From Trichobilharzia szidati (taxonomy: Eukaryota > Platyhelminthes > Trematoda > Strigeidida > Schistosomatidae), in NCBI GenBank assembly GCA_944472155.2, contig OX235271.1, positions 96,547,256 to 96,611,255 on the forward strand: a DNA stretch of 64,000 bases, written 5' to 3'. The position numbers and the translations under genes were made by a program. The first letter of the stretch is position 1. Each line of letters starts with the position of its first letter. Positions 11,345-20,660 of this stretch are shown here, piece by piece. The notes below the pieces were generated by a model. That model ran no database searches, had not been told where the DNA came from, and worked only from the letters and a program-made list of their open reading frames with translations.

Positions 11345-11602
11345 GTTACAATTCGTAAAAAAATGGTTTAACAGTAGCAAAATAGCAAAATTTGTGCACA
11401 CTAAGAATATGGCAAAACAGAAAAACATGCAATGCAGATGCTTACCGCAATTTACTGCAGGTTGTGCTATGAGCAAACACAAAAATGAGTTCGAAAAGTC
11501 TAATAAATATACAGATCCGCGAAAGTTAGAGTTTAAATAATCCAGCAAGTGTAACGACACGTCGAGGTCAAAAAGTCGTCGGCGTCGGAGTCAGCAATTT
11601 GT

Positions 11603-11619
11603 CATCGGGCTCACCAATT
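11603..11619 (-). promoter_or_regulatory. Primer-binding site of E1
   Basis: Read on the - strand, three bases after the 5' LTR the sequence is TGGTGAGCCCGATGAC. TGG would pair with the tRNA CCA end. The first ten bases match the E2 site, so both elements probably use the same tRNA, whose identity was not determined. Confidence 0.6.
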
Positions 11620-11922
11620 TGTTGCGTGTTCTATTTGACTAAATTAGCGTACACGTATTTCCTAGTACTTCTTCACGTTTATCAATGTGCGCAGACGTTG
11701 TGGCTACTCGACGCCCACAACGTAAAATCAGAAGGCACTTGCGAAGAGTGTAATCGTGTATGATAGCCGTAGTCAAATTTCAAAGTTGTATCAAGGTAGC
11801 GTTCAACAGTAAATTGACAAATGTTTACGAAGTACATATTAAATCGGTCTGTGTAAACATATAATACGAGTATACAAATTAGATTAAAAACGTATGTTTA
11901 TAGTTGGTATAGGGGTACTACA
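11620..11922 (-). repeat. 5' LTR of E1
   Basis: 303-bp LTR with TG...CA ends, paired with 6723-7025. It would hold the element's promoter. Confidence 0.93.
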
Positions 11923-13289
11923 ATCCGCCTGAATGAAAAAATTCCTTAGAGTAGGCAGAATTACAATTACCACACAAGGCATTTTCCGTATTCATCAACA
12001 AATAACTGACTTTATTCCGTCTAATTTTTTCGTTGCGGAGTTGGATAAATTATTTGCTACCTGCTTACTAAATCATAATTTGAATATATGAGTTTTTTGT
12101 TTTAATACTAGTATTGTAGGGGACTTATGTTAGAGTTCACTAGTATTACGAAATATGAGAAATAAAATTCAAGTCAATGGAATGTTAAGTAACAGTATAT
12201 TACCAAAAATGTAACGACACGTTATATCAACAAAAGGGTTACTTGGAAATAAGGTTTAAGTCCTCTGCTACAAATTATTTATATATCCCACGGAGACGTT
12301 AATTGTTTGGACGGAGTAGGTTGTAGCTGCTGTGTCCCGGTTGTATAATTGTCTTCGGTTGAGCGTAGTGGATTTCTACAATAAATCCGAAAGATACAAC
12401 ACGGTGAGAGCTGAGCTAGTAAGCCGAAGAAACCAAGGAGAAGACGAAGTCTCCAACAGCAGAGTGTATTTTTCCAAATGTACACGGAAGCCAAGGGTAT
12501 TTCAACAGTATAAGTAATCATAAGGATTATGATGTTCGTTTGGCTGCAGAATGATATGATATTAAGCACTTTAAACCATGTTCAACTAGTATGATTCACA
12601 CTGCGTAATGTTCATCCAGTAGAAGATGAAGGGTGTTGACGGGTACGCTAGATATGCAAATGTCATATGCAAATACAATTTTATATCCTAAGACTCCCTC
12701 TGTCCTTATTCTACTTAGACCAAACAACCATCCAGAAGTTAAATCAAAACAACAAAGTGATTTTTCAAAATATGAAAGATATTTCGGGATCACAAATACA
12801 ATGAAGTCATGAATGATTAACTAGCCAAAGTGCGTGCACGAATGTTTAACGACCGCATGTCAAATGATGTGGATGCTTGTCTGTTCATCTTCAGCTTAAC
12901 CAGTGGATTTTAACAATGAAGGTCAGCACATATTGTTGAAAGATAAAAGTTTTTTTCTAAAATACCTTTACAACAGCCATACATGACACCTGAAATGATT
13001 ACAGTATTTCCCTGAGTACATAATGCAAAATCACATCAAACCGTACACAGCATCAATTACCTGAGGAAATTCAAATTGTTACCGACCGTCTCCTTTCTTG
13101 TCCTATCAAGGTGGAGGAGACGAAAGTGAGATAAATCTGTTTTAACGATTGCTTGTACACACTCACATACACCATTTAGCTGGTATCTCTGTCACCTTCA
13201 GCTGTTTATGCACAACTTCTAGTTAGCTAAGCACACATGCAAGCTTATAAATGTAAAAGGCAGATACTTAAATTGAAAATCATAATGCA
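11923..13289. other. Unassigned right flank of E1
   Basis: About 1.4 kb without a recognised gene. Short open stretches at 12279-12569 and 12596-12793 show no domain and overlap on both strands, so they were not called. Confidence 0.4.
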
Positions 13290-13742
13290 TTAAGTATTAA
13301 GGTACTTAAATGGCAGTGGCAACATAAACACTAAGTAATCTGTTGATCAATACGACCAAAAGCAATGCCCGTAAATAATCGCTCAGTTAGCTTGAAGGAA
13401 AAGATGTAATGACGTAATTGATGCGTTAATTGAAGACATTGATCAGTCTAAAGAAATTTCTATTCTCAAAAGAATGGACACGGAACAAAGAGTACTCTTT
13501 TCGATAACTTCATCACCAGGCTCTACAGTTATATATACATTATAGTGAATGAATGAATTAGTGTTATGAACCACATTATTGTTTAAATAACATCGAATCA
13601 GTAATGTTGATAGATTACAGCTCAATAGCATCAACATAAAATAAGCTGAATGTTAGAAAAATTAGGAAAGATAATATTACAACTTCATGAATTTATAGTC
13701 TCTACTGAAGGCCAGGGCAATAATAGGGGCTGGACTTGCTTC
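13290..13742 (-). mobile_element. PLE-1 3' end, left of the E2 insertion
   Basis: The - strand coding sequence that is interrupted at 17063 continues here in the same frame from 13742, reaches an LLLPW ending like that of PLE-4, and stops near 13680. Farther left, 13495-13545 on the - strand holds a GGTGATGAAG...CGAAAAG block that resembles the weak hammerhead motif known from PLE terminal repeats. It also resembles the arms of the fold-back element at 50394-50700. The left boundary is uncertain. Confidence 0.6.
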
Positions 13743-14092
13743 TGTAGCGGTAAATAATTCCCCAAAATTATTAACCACAGCAATCATCACTCAACATTGG
13801 ATGCTGACCATCACTGTTTAAGTCGACTTGTTTAGCTGAAGGCTTACGGTCAAGCATCCCCGCCATTTGGTGCTTCGTCGTGTCACGTGCGTGCACGATT
13901 ACTAGCTAGCTAAGCATTCATTCCTACCCGCGATTTGGTCCCAAAATATATATCGTATTTGGACGACAAAATCTGGTCTTTTGCTTTACCATTTGGTACT
14001 CGAAGAAAGAACACTATAGTGGTTGTTGGTATTAGATCTTGCGTTAGTATAATCCGTACAACTCGCGAACGTCGATACCGTCCACCCCTAAA
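13743..14092 (+). repeat. 5' LTR of E2
   Basis: Starts TGTAGCGGTAAATAATTCCC and ends around CCCTAAA just before the primer site. It pairs with 16713-17062 at a constant offset of 2970 bases. The end is not the usual CA. Confidence 0.88.
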
Positions 14093-14093
14093 C

Positions 14094-14110
14094 TGGTGAG
14101 CCCAACCTCG
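14094..14110 (+). promoter_or_regulatory. Primer-binding site of E2
   Basis: TGGTGAGCCCAACCTCG follows the 5' LTR. The first ten bases are identical to the E1 site. Confidence 0.65.
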
Positions 14111-14205
14111 AACTTCATCTTCAATTCACACGCAGATAAACCCGGTGAGTTCGTTCCTTTTTGTGTTTATTCTTGTACTATATTGTTATCGGCATACTTT
14201 TCGTC

Positions 14206-15024
14206 ATGAGTGATCCTAGCCCCAAGGTTATTCAGATTCGCTCAACCGCCAAAACAATTCAGCTAGTACCATTTTGGCCAGATAATGCTGAAACGTGGTT
14301 TCAGATTGCTGAGTCCGATTTTTGTGAACATGGCATAACTGACCAACGTTCACAGTTCCTTGCAGTTATTCACGCCCTACCGCGGGAATTGAGCAAGTGC
14401 GTAACTCTGCAGATGTCGGTAAGTAACTCGTACGAGTTGCTAAAAGCATCCATCCTCAAGAGAAACGTTCTCACAGATCGACAACGTCTGGATGAGTTAT
14501 TTCGTAACATCGAGTTAGGAGATCAGTCAGCCGTGAGCATGCTGGCAAGAATGAAAGAGATCATTGGCCAAAGTCAGTTCGATGAAGGACTGTTTAGAGA
14601 ACTATTTTTATCCAAACTGCCACAGTCAGTTCAGACTGTACTTGTGACACTTCAGGGTGTTCTCATAGATGATTTAGCTGTCTCTGCAGATAGAATTCTA
14701 GAGATAACGAAACGGCCAGTTACTGAAATAAACTCTGTTACCGAACAGACTTCGAGAAAGGATTCTGCAATGATAGAGCTATGCAACTCCGTCCAGCAGA
14801 TGCTTAGGTCAAACAAGCCTAGCAATTCTTCCTATCGTCGTTCTAAATCCCCTCAACGGCTAAACGTACGTGGACGATCTAAGTACAACACACGTTCTCT
14901 CAAAAATCCTGACTGGTGTTGGTATCACAACACCTATGGCAAGGAAGCGAAATGTTGTCGAAAACCTTGTGATTTCGACAAAGCCTCCAAGTCTGTGGGA
15001 AACTATCCCGCCGGCACGCGTTAG
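14206..15024 (+). CDS. E2 gag polyprotein
   Basis: The ATG at 14206 (MSDPSPKV) is preferred because the frame upstream has only a TTG and matches no gag. The 272-residue product has a capsid-like helical region with [14 protein letters not shown] and [21 protein letters not shown], shared with E1. A basic linker with [10 protein letters not shown] follows, then the atypical nucleic-acid-binding cluster CWYH...CCRKPC near the C-terminus. It ends at TAG 15022-15024, where pol is open in the -1 frame. Gag would assemble the particle that packages element RNA. No internal lesion is seen, so this is one of the better-preserved retroelement genes in the window. Confidence 0.88.
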   Translation: MSDPSPKVIQIRSTAKTIQLVPFWPDNAETWFQIAESDFCEHGITDQRSQFLAVIHALPRELSKCVTLQMSVSNSYELLKASILKRNVLTDRQRLDELFRNIELGDQSAVSMLARMKEIIGQSQFDEGLFRELFLSKLPQSVQTVLVTLQGVLIDDLAVSADRILEITKRPVTEINSVTEQTSRKDSAMIELCNSVQQMLRSNKPSNSSYRRSKSPQRLNVRGRSKYNTRSLKNPDWCWYHNTYGKEAKCCRKPCDFDKASKSVGNYPAGTR

Positions 15025-15044
15025 CGGCAACCGTCGCCGGTGGC
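14997..15044 (+). promoter_or_regulatory. Candidate -1 programmed frameshift site, gag to pol
   Basis: GGGAAAC at 14997-15003 lies in the gag frame as G GGA AAC, a classical X XXY YYZ slippery heptamer. A -1 slip there leads without a stop into the protease frame, bypassing the gag TAG 19 bases downstream. Seven bases after the heptamer CCGGC (15011-15015) can pair with GCCGG (15036-15040), giving a GC-rich stem that overlaps the stop codon. Spacing and geometry fit known -1 sites. There is no experimental evidence, and pairing was judged by eye. Confidence 0.6.
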
Positions 15045-16259
15045 ACTAGCCGCTTACTTTACATCCATGATGTAATGAGCCAGACTAGATATCTAGTCGA
15101 CACAGGCGCCGAAGTCAGCGTCCTTCCTGCTACAGCAGCAGATCGACAGAAGGATCCTAACCTCAACCTACAGGTTGCAAATGGAAAACCAATTGCAACC
15201 TATGGTCGGAAATACGTCTATCTGAACGTAGGTTTACGCAAACCTATTCGGTGGATTTTTCTGATCGCTGACGTCACAATGCCCATCATCGGCACGGACC
15301 TACTTAATCATCATGATTTGCTCGTAGACGTCCGCCGTAAACGACTAATTGACAACACTACTAGTTTGTCTATCAAAGGCATAACTTACGTAGGCCCCAG
15401 CTTGTCAATCGTTAAGATGAAAGCAATCCTCGATCCAACTTTTCAACCGATTGTTGATAAATATCTGGAACTGAATTGCCCATCTAACGACCTCTCGTGT
15501 ATAACCAGCAATGTTATGCACCACATCATAACCTCAGGACAGCCCGTGACATCTAAAGCACGACGACTGGCCCCTGACAAACTGAGAATTGCCAGAAACG
15601 AATTCGATCATATGCTCACCCTTGGCATCATTCGGCCATCGAATAGTCCATGGGCATCCCCGTTGCATATGGTACCGAAAAAGGATAGCAACGATTGGCG
15701 ACCCACTGGTGATTACCGGCGAGTGAACGCCAAAACTACCCCCGATTGCTACCCATTGCCTCACATACACGACTTGACGGCAACGTTATCTGGAGCATCT
15801 ATATTCTCCAAAATCGACTTGGTTAAAGCATATAACCAAATTCCCATGGCAACGGAAGATATTCCGAAAACGGCTATCATCACGCCTTTCGGACTTTTTG
15901 AATTTCTACGTATGCCATTAGGCCTCCGGAATGCGGCCCAAACATTCCAACGCTTCATCAACGAAGTATTTCGCGGTCTCGACTTTGTATACGCATACTT
16001 AGACGACTGCCTCATTGCCAGTCCAAATAAGGAAACTCACCTTAGACACTTGGACTTGGCATTTGAAAGGTTACGCCAACATGGTGTTACCATCAATATA
16101 CAGAAGTGTCAAATAGGCATTGACTCACTCGATTTTCTGGGTCACACTATTGACTGTCAGGGCATTCGCCCACTGGCTACTTCGGTCGATAACTCTAAAA
16201 AAACGCGTTCTGGACGTCACGTTAGATTTCCAGAATACCTTCACACCTATCTCACATAA
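15003..16259 (+). CDS. E2 pol: protease and RT fused to the pol C-terminal tail
   Basis: Entered by the presumed -1 slip; an internal ATG lies at 15075. Protease has [15 protein letters not shown] followed by a flap region and IIGTDLL. RT blocks are [44 protein letters not shown], the intact catalytic box [11 protein letters not shown] (YLDD at 15996-16007) and [16 protein letters not shown]. Directly afterwards (about 16180-16200) the frame passes into [19 protein letters not shown], which matches the extreme C-terminus of E1 pol. RNase H and the whole integrase are therefore deleted in frame. The product keeps protease and RT palm catalytic residues but cannot finish cDNA or integrate alone. 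Confidence 0.9.
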   Translation, partial: LSRRHALAATVAGGTSRLLYIHDVMSQTRYLVDTGAEVSVLPATAADRQKDPNLNLQVANGKPIATYGRKYVYLNVGLRKPIRWIFLIADVTMPIIGTDLLNHHDLLVDVRRKRLIDNTTSLSIKGITYVGPSLSIVKMKAILDPTFQPIVDKYLELNCPSNDLSCITSNVMHHIITSGQPVTSKARRLAPDKLRIARNEFDHMLTLGIIRPSNSPWASPLHMVPKKDSNDWRPTGDYRRVNAKTTPDCYPLPHIHDLTATLSGASIFSKIDLVKAYNQIPMATEDIPKTAIITPFGLFEFLRMPLGLRNAAQTFQRFINEVFRGLDFVYAYLDDCLIASPNKETHLRHLDLAFERLRQHGVTINIQKCQIGIDSLDFLGHTIDCQGIRPLATSVDNSKKTRSGRHVRFPEYLHTYLT

Positions 16260-16489
16260 CTGAGTGACACATCAATTTTTTTTATGTTGCGTCATTTAAC
16301 ACAAGTAAATGATATTTTTCCTATAACCGTACATAAAATTAAATTAGATGTATATATTTTTTCCCGATATTTTGAACTTAACATTATTTTACTGTATAGT
16401 AAATGCATGCCATATATTTTTGGTAAAAAGACGCTTATTTGGTACATTTTTCTTGACAAGGTTCTCAGCATTCTTGTTTTCTTTTCCAG

Positions 16490-16710
16490 GTGCAACGGGC
16501 ACTGGACAGGAAACAAACGAAGCACGGGATCCAACGAACAACATTGAGGAAGCTATGTACAGACACCCTATTAGCATAGGAAGACAGACCAGCAGGCACT
16601 CCATCAAGCCGCTCGGAAGATTTTTTTCACCCGTCAGGGAACCATCGAGATTTTTTACTTCCGGCTGGTCATGTCTTAAGGTCCTCACAAACCCACTAGG
16701 GGGGGAGTGA
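16490..16710 (+). other. Possible small third ORF in the E2 3' region
   Basis: An open frame runs from about 16490 to the TGA at 16708-16710, ending at the base pairs that border the 3' LTR. Upstream a pyrimidine run followed by CAG (about 16468-16490) looks like a splice acceptor, the arrangement used by env-position ORFs in some gypsy elements. The ~70 residues are basic and hydrophilic, with no signal peptide or membrane segment. It may simply be 3' UTR. Confidence 0.25.
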
Positions 16711-16712
16711 GC
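16696..16712 (+). promoter_or_regulatory. Polypurine tract of E2
   Basis: AGGGGGGGAGTGAGC directly precedes the 3' LTR and is a convincing plus-strand priming tract. Confidence 0.75.
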
Positions 16713-17062
16713 TGTAGCGGTAAATAATTCCCCAAAATTATTAACCACAGCAATCATCACTCAACATTGGATGCTGACCATCACTGTTTAAGTCGACTTG
16801 TTTAGCTGAAGGCTTACGGTCAAGCATCCCCGCCATTTGGTGCTTCGTCGTGTCACGTGCGTGCACGATTACTAGCTAGCTAAGCATTCATTCCTACCCG
16901 CGATTTGGTCCCAAAATATATATCGTATTTGGACGACAAAATCTGGTCTTTTGCTTTACCATTTGGTACTCGAAGAAAGAACACTATAGTGGTTGTTGGT
17001 ATTAGATCTTGCGTTAGTATAATCCGTACAACTCGCGAACGTCAATACCCGCAGTCTCTAAA
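16713..17062 (+). repeat. 3' LTR of E2
   Basis: Matches 13743-14092 exactly as far as read until about 17043. The last ~20 bases then differ at about seven positions before the shared CTCTAAA-type end. The boundary is fixed by the CTTC target duplication that follows. Confidence 0.85.
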
Positions 17063-17604
17063 CTTCTTTTGAACACAAAGCACTGGTTATTTGAGGCGAA
17101 TTGCAATAGCCTCTGCTGTTTGGAGCATGCGGTGCTTCGACGATTTTGGTAATTTGTTAGGCACCCAGTAGATGATAGAGAAGGATTCTTCCACGCTGGC
17201 TGGCTTTGTGGCCGGCCGGTTTGCACCAGATGGTCTAATATCGAGCTGTTAATAGTTTTAACTACACCTTCACTTAGCCATATTGGGATATGTTCTCGAG
17301 CACGAAAAATCAAGTTCCTAGATCAATGACTAATATAACTCGCCCCACAAGCGCAGTTGAATTGATAGATACAATATGAAGTGGCTAGTCTAGGTACTTC
17401 ATCTTTCAGTTGAGGTAGCACCATCGGTAGTGTGGAGAATAATACGTGTAGTTCGCCAGCACTAAAAGTTCTTTGAACTGATTTTCTTAATTTCTTCGTA
17501 ATTATCTCGTTTGGTATATCGCCCATGATTTGTAGTCGTATATATAAAAGTTTCTTGTTTACAGACAGTGAGTAGTCCTTTTCCGCTTTATTTGTCATGT
17601 GTTT
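17063..17604 (-). pseudogene. PLE-1 C-terminal GIY-YIG region, right of E2
   Basis: A Penelope-like element carries an RT joined to a GIY-YIG endonuclease. Here the - strand frames hold the end of the connection domain (RLQIMGDIPNEIITKKLRKSVQ), the nuclease entrance CIYQFNCACGASYI, the arginine and EH box FRAREHIPIW, and the terminal helix AEAIAIRLK...LCVQKK. At least two frameshifts or stops separate these pieces. The reading frame is cut by E2 exactly at 17063 and continues at 13742. The 5' part (RT) is not present to the right; sequence is lost or diverged before the assembly gap. Confidence 0.8.
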
Positions 17605-17885
17605 CTTGATAAATTTGTCAGGAAATTTCTATTCCAGACTGTTTATTAGGTAAGCGACCATTTAATAAATTTTGAGTAGATATTGTTGTATAAAATGCAA
17701 GTAGTGTGCTCTGACAGCACTTCTGCATCGAAAGCACATAAACATAATTTGTAGTAAGCAATACTCAGAAGTTTTCCTGTAATAATCAAAGATTAAAACG
17801 CTCTGAAATAAGAAGACGGTAAAGTTTTGTGGTTTATAAATTTAAGTTGTCTTATCCACGTTACTAAGCCCTTTGAAAACACTGG
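17605..17885. other. Unassigned sequence before the gap
   Basis: Nothing recognised. Confidence 0.4.
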
Positions 17886-18382
17886 NNNNNNNNNNNNNNN
17901 NNNNNNNNNNNNNNNNNNNNNNNNNNNNNNNNNNNNNNNNNNNNNNNNNNNNNNNNNNNNNNNNNNNNNNNNNNNNNNNNNNNNNNNNNNNNNNNNNNNN
18001 NNNNNNNNNNNNNNNNNNNNNNNNNNNNNNNNNNNNNNNNNNNNNNNNNNNNNNNNNNNNNNNNNNNNNNNNNNNNNNNNNNNNNNNNNNNNNNNNNNNN
18101 NNNNNNNNNNNNNNNNNNNNNNNNNNNNNNNNNNNNNNNNNNNNNNNNNNNNNNNNNNNNNNNNNNNNNNNNNNNNNNNNNNNNNNNNNNNNNNNNNNNN
18201 NNNNNNNNNNNNNNNNNNNNNNNNNNNNNNNNNNNNNNNNNNNNNNNNNNNNNNNNNNNNNNNNNNNNNNNNNNNNNNNNNNNNNNNNNNNNNNNNNNNN
18301 NNNNNNNNNNNNNNNNNNNNNNNNNNNNNNNNNNNNNNNNNNNNNNNNNNNNNNNNNNNNNNNNNNNNNNNNNNNNNNNNNN
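17886..18382. other. Assembly gap (497 N)
   Basis: A run of undetermined bases. Any frame drawn through it is an artefact. It lies within the region where upstream exons of the KMT2-type gene or the rest of PLE-1 might be. Confidence 0.99.
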
Positions 18383-18759
18383 AGCTTCCCTCTTTTCCAG
18401 ACTTGCTATACTATACCTCTAAGCAGGAGGGTTTGGGAATCTAACTGCAGCCGTATTAGTAGTATTGGCTATCGTCGACCATTCTACGTCTGAACCTCTG
18501 ATATTGAGTATTTCTGCTAGAAACACCAGCTATGTTTTAAAAATTGACGATGAGTTGGTTGTTCATTGGTATTTATTTTATTATGGTGGTATTTAAAAGA
18601 TAATATACTCACTCATAGTGTAGTGTAAAATCTCCTGTGTGTAAACTAAATACAATACTAAAGAAGAATAAGTAAATGAGGGTAGGTAAGACTATGAACA
18701 CATTCTTGTGATTCATACCTTTCCGGTAAATACAACATTTTCAAGTATTGATTTTTTAG
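18383..18759. other. Unassigned, probably intron of the KMT2-type gene
   Basis: AT-rich, no recognisable exon or repeat. Confidence 0.35.
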
Positions 18760-18924
18760 GGATTTTTTTATTTATTTGATTGGTTGGAGGATTTCATCAT
18801 CATGAGCTGACATCAGTTAGAGTACTATTGGAAAACCCTCTAGGAGTACTGGACAGCTGTTTCCAATGGTTCTCTAACTAATGTCAGCTCACGATGATGA
18901 AATCCTCCAACCAATCAAATAAAC
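18760..18924. repeat. Fold-back pair of SINE-A 3' ends
   Basis: The left half, from TTTGATTGGTTGGAGGATTT, is an inverted copy of the right half, which ends AAATCCTCCAACCAATCAAA. The arms are about 70 bases and meet near CTGGACAGCTG. Both arms are the 3' portion of the tRNA-derived SINE family A. No complete SINE head is present. Confidence 0.8.
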
Positions 18925-19233
18925 ACAACATTTTCTTTTATATTTGTGTCTAGCCAGAAGTGGATATCTCTTTCGGTTGAATGAGACGAGGTTTCTCTTT
19001 AGTGCGCGAGGTGTTTAGCGGCGAAATTTGTTTGGCTGACTGCATAATCGAATGACACCTGTAACTTACGTAAATCTTTCTCTTATTCCCATTTCTAGGT
19101 TTAGCACATGTTTTATTATATCCCTCCTTCGTTGCCATTTGTTTCATCATTCATTTTTATAGTATTAATAATAATAATAATAACAATAATTTTTATTACC
19201 TTTTTCATTCACACAACCACCGATACCTGTTAG
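18925..19233. other. Intron sequence before the KMT2-type last exon
   Basis: No gene recognised. A short ATA/TAA-rich tract lies near 19160-19190, and the intron ends in CCTGTTAG at 19226-19233. Confidence 0.4.
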
Positions 19234-19339
19234 GATCTATCCCGGTGAAGAATTGACGTATGATTATCGTTTTCCCAAGGAATCGGATAAATTAATTTGT
19301 AATTGTGGAAGTTATTCGTGTAGAAAGTACTTAAATTGA
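19234..19339 (+). CDS. Last coding exon of a KMT2/MLL-type histone H3K4 methyltransferase (end of SET and post-SET)
   Basis: After the acceptor TTAG at 19230-19233 the exon reads, from its second base, [14 protein letters not shown], then [13 protein letters not shown] and stop TGA 19337-19339. GEELTYDY is the end of the catalytic SET domain, and CxCxxxxC is the post-SET zinc cluster. Termination five residues after the last cysteine, with the form CRK-x-L/M-N, is characteristic of KMT2 (MLL/trithorax) proteins; SET1-type proteins end differently. These enzymes methylate histone H3 lysine 4 within COMPASS complexes in the nucleus. Only 35 residues are in the window. Upstream exons are in the gap, farther left, or interrupted by the retroelements. 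Choice between MLL1/2- and MLL3/4-like is open. Confidence 0.85.
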
Positions 19340-19651
19340 GAAAAAGAAGGAAAACCCAGTTTATTTGGCAGCCTGCCTGTGTCTGTTTATCGATCTCTAT
19401 CTTTGTTATATTATTTATCTTCTGACTTTCTGAGTATTTCACCCGCTTCACCTCCACCTCCCAGTAAACTGATCCTTTCATACTGGGACTTTCACGAAGG
19501 AAATCAAAATAGAAGAGTACCGTTGTTAAATATTTTATATTTATATAAAAATGGCACTTTATCTTCTGTGTACAAAAGTAAAAAGATTAGATGCCTTTTC
19601 TTTCTTTCTTTTTTTGCTTGTAATTTCTTTTGTTTATCATACATTGTACTG

Positions 19652-19657
19652 AATAAA
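19652..19657 (+). terminator. Candidate polyadenylation signal of the KMT2-type gene
   Basis: AATAAA lies 313 bases after the stop codon and is the first canonical signal noticed in the presumed 3' UTR. A second one occurs near 20366. Confidence 0.5.
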
Positions 19658-19667
19658 TATAACTAGT

Positions 19668-20446
19668 AGGTCAAGTTTATGTATGCATGTGTATGTATCT
19701 GTGAAAAGAAAGAATATTTAGACTTTATTGCATTTTCCACTTGACTTTTTGTTTTTTTAATAAGTACGATTATTACAACTACTATTACACTATTGCTTAT
19801 TTCATGATGCTCTGTTTTATTCGACGTATTGTTAATTTCTTTTGGTGTATCATCATTTTATGATTACTGTCTTTTTCTTTGTCTATGATAACATACTACT
19901 TTTACTTTTGTGCTAGTAGTAGTAGCAGTAGTAGTAATGGTCGTCTCTGCCTTCTCTGTATTTTACCCTCCTCCTATTTGTCGTCATTACTGACCACCAA
20001 CCAACCTCCTGTATAAACACTGATAAGTTGCGTATATATATGTCATGTATATTTAAATCTTGATGGCATATTAACTTTATTCCTTCCTTATGGTCATATA
20101 TTGTGTATTTTCTCTTTTCTTTTGCTTTTTGTAAAAGCTGTGTATAGAAGAAGAAGAAGAAGAAATCTATAAGTATTTGTTTTATTTTCATTCCATTCTA
20201 TATATATACATTTATTATCCCTAATCTTATCTAATACATATACGTATACTTTAGAGAATAAATTAATTAACTGTGTCTATTCATCATCCATTGTTTAATG
20301 TATATTATATGCTTTTAAAATCACTTCACATTTTTTTCTATGTGATTATTATTATTATTATTAAGAATAAATAAGTAAAGAGCAAAGAATTGTACGTATT
20401 TGTTTTGTTCTGTTTTGTGTAGTATTGAGTGAAACTGTCTCTGTAT
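19668..20446. other. AT-rich intergenic sequence with microsatellites
   Basis: Contains a TAG-type trinucleotide run (about 19913-19940), an AGA run (about 20146-20165) and ATT runs (about 20347-20363). No gene recognised. Confidence 0.5.
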
Positions 20447-20660
20447 TATTATGCATGAGATTACATTTCGTTATATATTATAAGTCTGTCACAATTTTGA
20501 TGAAGGCGAAAAAATGGGCACTGTCATTATTCCATATATGTTAGATATGTTTATTCTGCTAAGAAAAACGAATTCACCAAAGTAGAAATACTGCCCGCTA
20601 TCGGTAAAACACAGTGTGTGATTAATCTCTCAACAAGTGCCTTAAAAGTTCTGATGGAAT
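20447..20660 (+). repeat. ~215-bp direct repeat, left copy
   Basis: From TTATGCATGAG to GATGGAATGAA. The same sequence recurs at 21757-21985, directly on the other side of an RTE copy. Small substitutions separate the copies, and the right one has an expanded TA run. Confidence 0.85.

Larger units (their letters stand above)
6723..11922 (-). mobile_element. Full-length Ty3/gypsy LTR retrotransposon E1
   Basis: A 5.2-kb element is bounded by 303-bp direct LTRs with TG...CA ends that differ at a single base (about 6892 G versus 11789 A). On the - strand it carries a primer-binding site, gag, protease, RT, RNase H and integrase in the Ty3/gypsy order, then a purine-rich tract before the 3' LTR. 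Near-identical LTRs point to recent insertion, yet the coding region is broken in several places (see the two pol entries). Bases beside the element (GATCT on the left, ATCCG on the right) show no target-site duplication. Confidence 0.93.
13743..17062 (+). mobile_element. Ty3/gypsy element E2, internally deleted, inserted in PLE-1
   Basis: A 3.3-kb element with ~350-bp LTRs. The first ~330 bases of the LTRs look identical, while the last ~20 differ at about seven positions. It has a TGG primer site, gag, protease and RT, then jumps directly to the last residues of pol, and has a purine tract before the 3' LTR. The 4-bp duplication CTTC flanks it at 13739-13742 and 17063-17066. When that duplication is counted once, the surrounding PLE frame is continuous, which confirms the boundaries. 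The copy lacks RNase H and integrase and could move only with help. Confidence 0.92.

Noticed and set aside
11334..11540. + strand frame over the start of E1 gag
   Set aside because: Antisense to the gag leader, no domain, not conserved in E2.
6718..11927. Target-site duplication around E1
   Set aside because: GATCT and ATCCG do not match at any offset of 4-5 bases.
17827..18493. Two long + strand frames across 17.8-18.5 kb
   Set aside because: They are almost entirely undetermined bases (N) and carry no sequence information.
19379..19666. + strand frame after the KMT2 stop
   Set aside because: Lies in the 3' UTR, starts 40 bases after the stop, low-complexity Ser/Leu/Phe composition.
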